From: Actinomycetota bacterium
Lineage (GTDB): Bacteria > Actinomycetota > Actinomycetes > Nanopelagicales > Nanopelagicaceae
Assembly: GCA_009699825.1 (NCBI GenBank)
Contig: WLNM01000058.1
Coordinates: 1 to 6,789, forward strand
Direction of reading: 5' to 3'
Length of the DNA: 6,789 nt
Of the stretch, positions 6,034 to 6,789 are shown piece by piece. Position numbers and translations under genes: made by a program. How positions within the stretch are numbered: position 1 is the stretch's first letter; each line of letters begins with the position of its first letter. A model generated the notes under the pieces. The model was given only the letters and a program-made list of their open reading frames with translations, had not been told where the DNA came from and did no database searches.

Positions 6034-6789
6034 ATGCAGGCAAAAGTTTCACGCACGTGGGTTGCCGCTTTTGTCTTTGCGCTCAGCGCACTCTTCATCG
6101 GTCAATCACTAGCCGATGATGCAATCCCGCCTATCGAAGATCCGATAGTTGCACCTGATGTGGCTACGCCTACGCCTGATCCAACTCCCGTTGTAGATCC
6201 GACGCCTACTACTGATCCGACACCAGGGGTAGATCCAACACCTACTCCGGAACCAACTCCGGCTGTAGATCCAACTCCGGGTGATTCTGCAACACCATCT
6301 CCAACACCAACTAAAGAAGCACCGCATGCCATTGCTAATCAAAAGATGTTCGTCCGAGTGGCGAGCGCGGTTCGCGCTGACCCGCGTGCTCATTCAGTCT
6401 TAATTACACCTATTGATCTATCTGCACCATCCTTCGTTCTTGCGTGTATTTCATCTAGCGGGGCAACGCTAGATATCTCAGATAAAGATGCAGCCAACAA
6501 TCTTGAACCAAAGACGCTCGTTGGAGATTTGACTAATTACATACGTATTACAGGCTCAAGCGATGACGTAACCGCTCTTATAAATTCAGGTAATGGCTTA
6601 CGTGCAGAGTCTCTTTCGGGGGCAATCGTAAATCAACACGTGCTCTTTAGATTTGTTGCAGTTTCCGAGCCAACTCTTGATACAAAGTTATGTAACCAAG
6701 GAAATCCAAGTAATAACCGCATAATCAACGTTGTTCCCTTCGGAATTGATATAGACATGAAAAAAGCCGATGTTAGGCTCGTCAAATAA
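6034..6789 (+). CDS. secreted protein with Pro/Thr/Asp-rich hexapeptide spacer and unknown C-terminal domain
   Basis: The 251-residue product is complete, with TAA as the last codon of the window. A Sec signal peptide is clear: MQAKVSRTW, hydrophobic 10-26, and cleavage expected after A27 (SLA before DDA). Residues 31-93 are an extended, acidic Pro/Thr-rich spacer with six (D/E)PTPxx units at 49-84. Residues about 100-251 look like a compact, probably beta-rich domain with two cysteines (C138, C220) that could form a disulfide. I do not recognise this domain. There is no sortase motif or second membrane segment, so the mature protein is either released or held at the surface by the C-terminal domain. 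The ATG at 6034 is the first possible start, because an in-frame TAG lies at 6013-6015. It is divergent from the peroxidase, 112 bases between start codons, which suggests a shared function or control. A cell-wall-spanning or envelope-binding role would fit the spacer, but this is inference. Confidence 0.88.
   Translation: MQAKVSRTWVAAFVFALSALFIGQSLADDAIPPIEDPIVAPDVATPTPDPTPVVDPTPTTDPTPGVDPTPTPEPTPAVDPTPGDSATPSPTPTKEAPHAIANQKMFVRVASAVRADPRAHSVLITPIDLSAPSFVLACISSSGATLDISDKDAANNLEPKTLVGDLTNYIRITGSSDDVTALINSGNGLRAESLSGAIVNQHVLFRFVAVSEPTLDTKLCNQGNPSNNRIINVVPFGIDIDMKKADVRLVK
6178..6285 (+). repeat. six hexapeptide units (D/E)PTPxx
   Basis: Residues 49-84 are six contiguous hexapeptides: DPTPVV, DPTPTT, DPTPGV, DPTPTP, EPTPAV and DPTPGD, each encoded by 18 bases. 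Codons for the same Pro-Thr-Pro core vary between units (for example CCAACTCCC, CCGACGCCT, CCGACACCA), so the peptide pattern is kept while the DNA has drifted. Such Pro-Thr tracts usually form stiff, extended linkers through the cell wall and can be glycosylated. Confidence 0.9.

Noticed and set aside
6102..6393. Minus-strand open frames rich in Gly/Val/Ser, or in Arg/Ser/Trp, opposite the Pro-rich gene
   Set aside because: They are mirror readings of the DPTPxx codon repeats; there is no start signal, and the plus-strand gene has a clear signal peptide and domain structure.

Overview
The window holds three protein-coding genes and a 112-base divergent intergenic region. The organism looks like a low- to mid-GC actinobacterium, perhaps one of the small freshwater types; this is inference. 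It rests on two apparently leaderless start codons with TANNNT boxes, Sec signal peptides on large surface proteins, cysteine-paired Fn3/Ig-like modules, and a LuxR-type response regulator. No rRNA or other taxonomic marker is present.

Layout, left to right. Positions 1-589 (minus strand, running off the left edge) encode a two-component response regulator with a receiver domain and a LuxR-type helix-turn-helix. Positions 603-5921 (minus strand) encode a 1772-residue exported protein: signal peptide, animal-type (peroxidase-cyclooxygenase superfamily) haem peroxidase, central RTX-type calcium-binding repeats, then Fn3-like and Ig-like modules. All the main haem-pocket residues can be seen. 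Positions 5922-6033 form the divergent promoter region. Positions 6034-6789 (plus strand) encode a 251-residue secreted protein with a Pro/Thr/Asp hexapeptide spacer and a C-terminal domain I do not recognise.

The peroxidase and regulator are 13 bases apart on one strand with no terminator between them, so they are probably co-transcribed. The small secreted protein is fired in the opposite direction from the same intergenic region, and its start has the same layout as that of the peroxidase (TANNNT, 7 bases, ATG). A reasonable but untested reading is an extracellular oxidative module: a calcium-stabilised haem peroxidase, a secreted partner protein, and a signalling component. The closest described proteins by architecture, from memory, are the MopA-type animal haem peroxidases tied to Mn(II) oxidation in proteobacteria. 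Here the domain order, N-terminal Sec signal and cysteine pattern differ from what is expected of RTX proteins exported by type I secretion.

There is no sign of mobile elements, CRISPR arrays, tRNA or rRNA genes.
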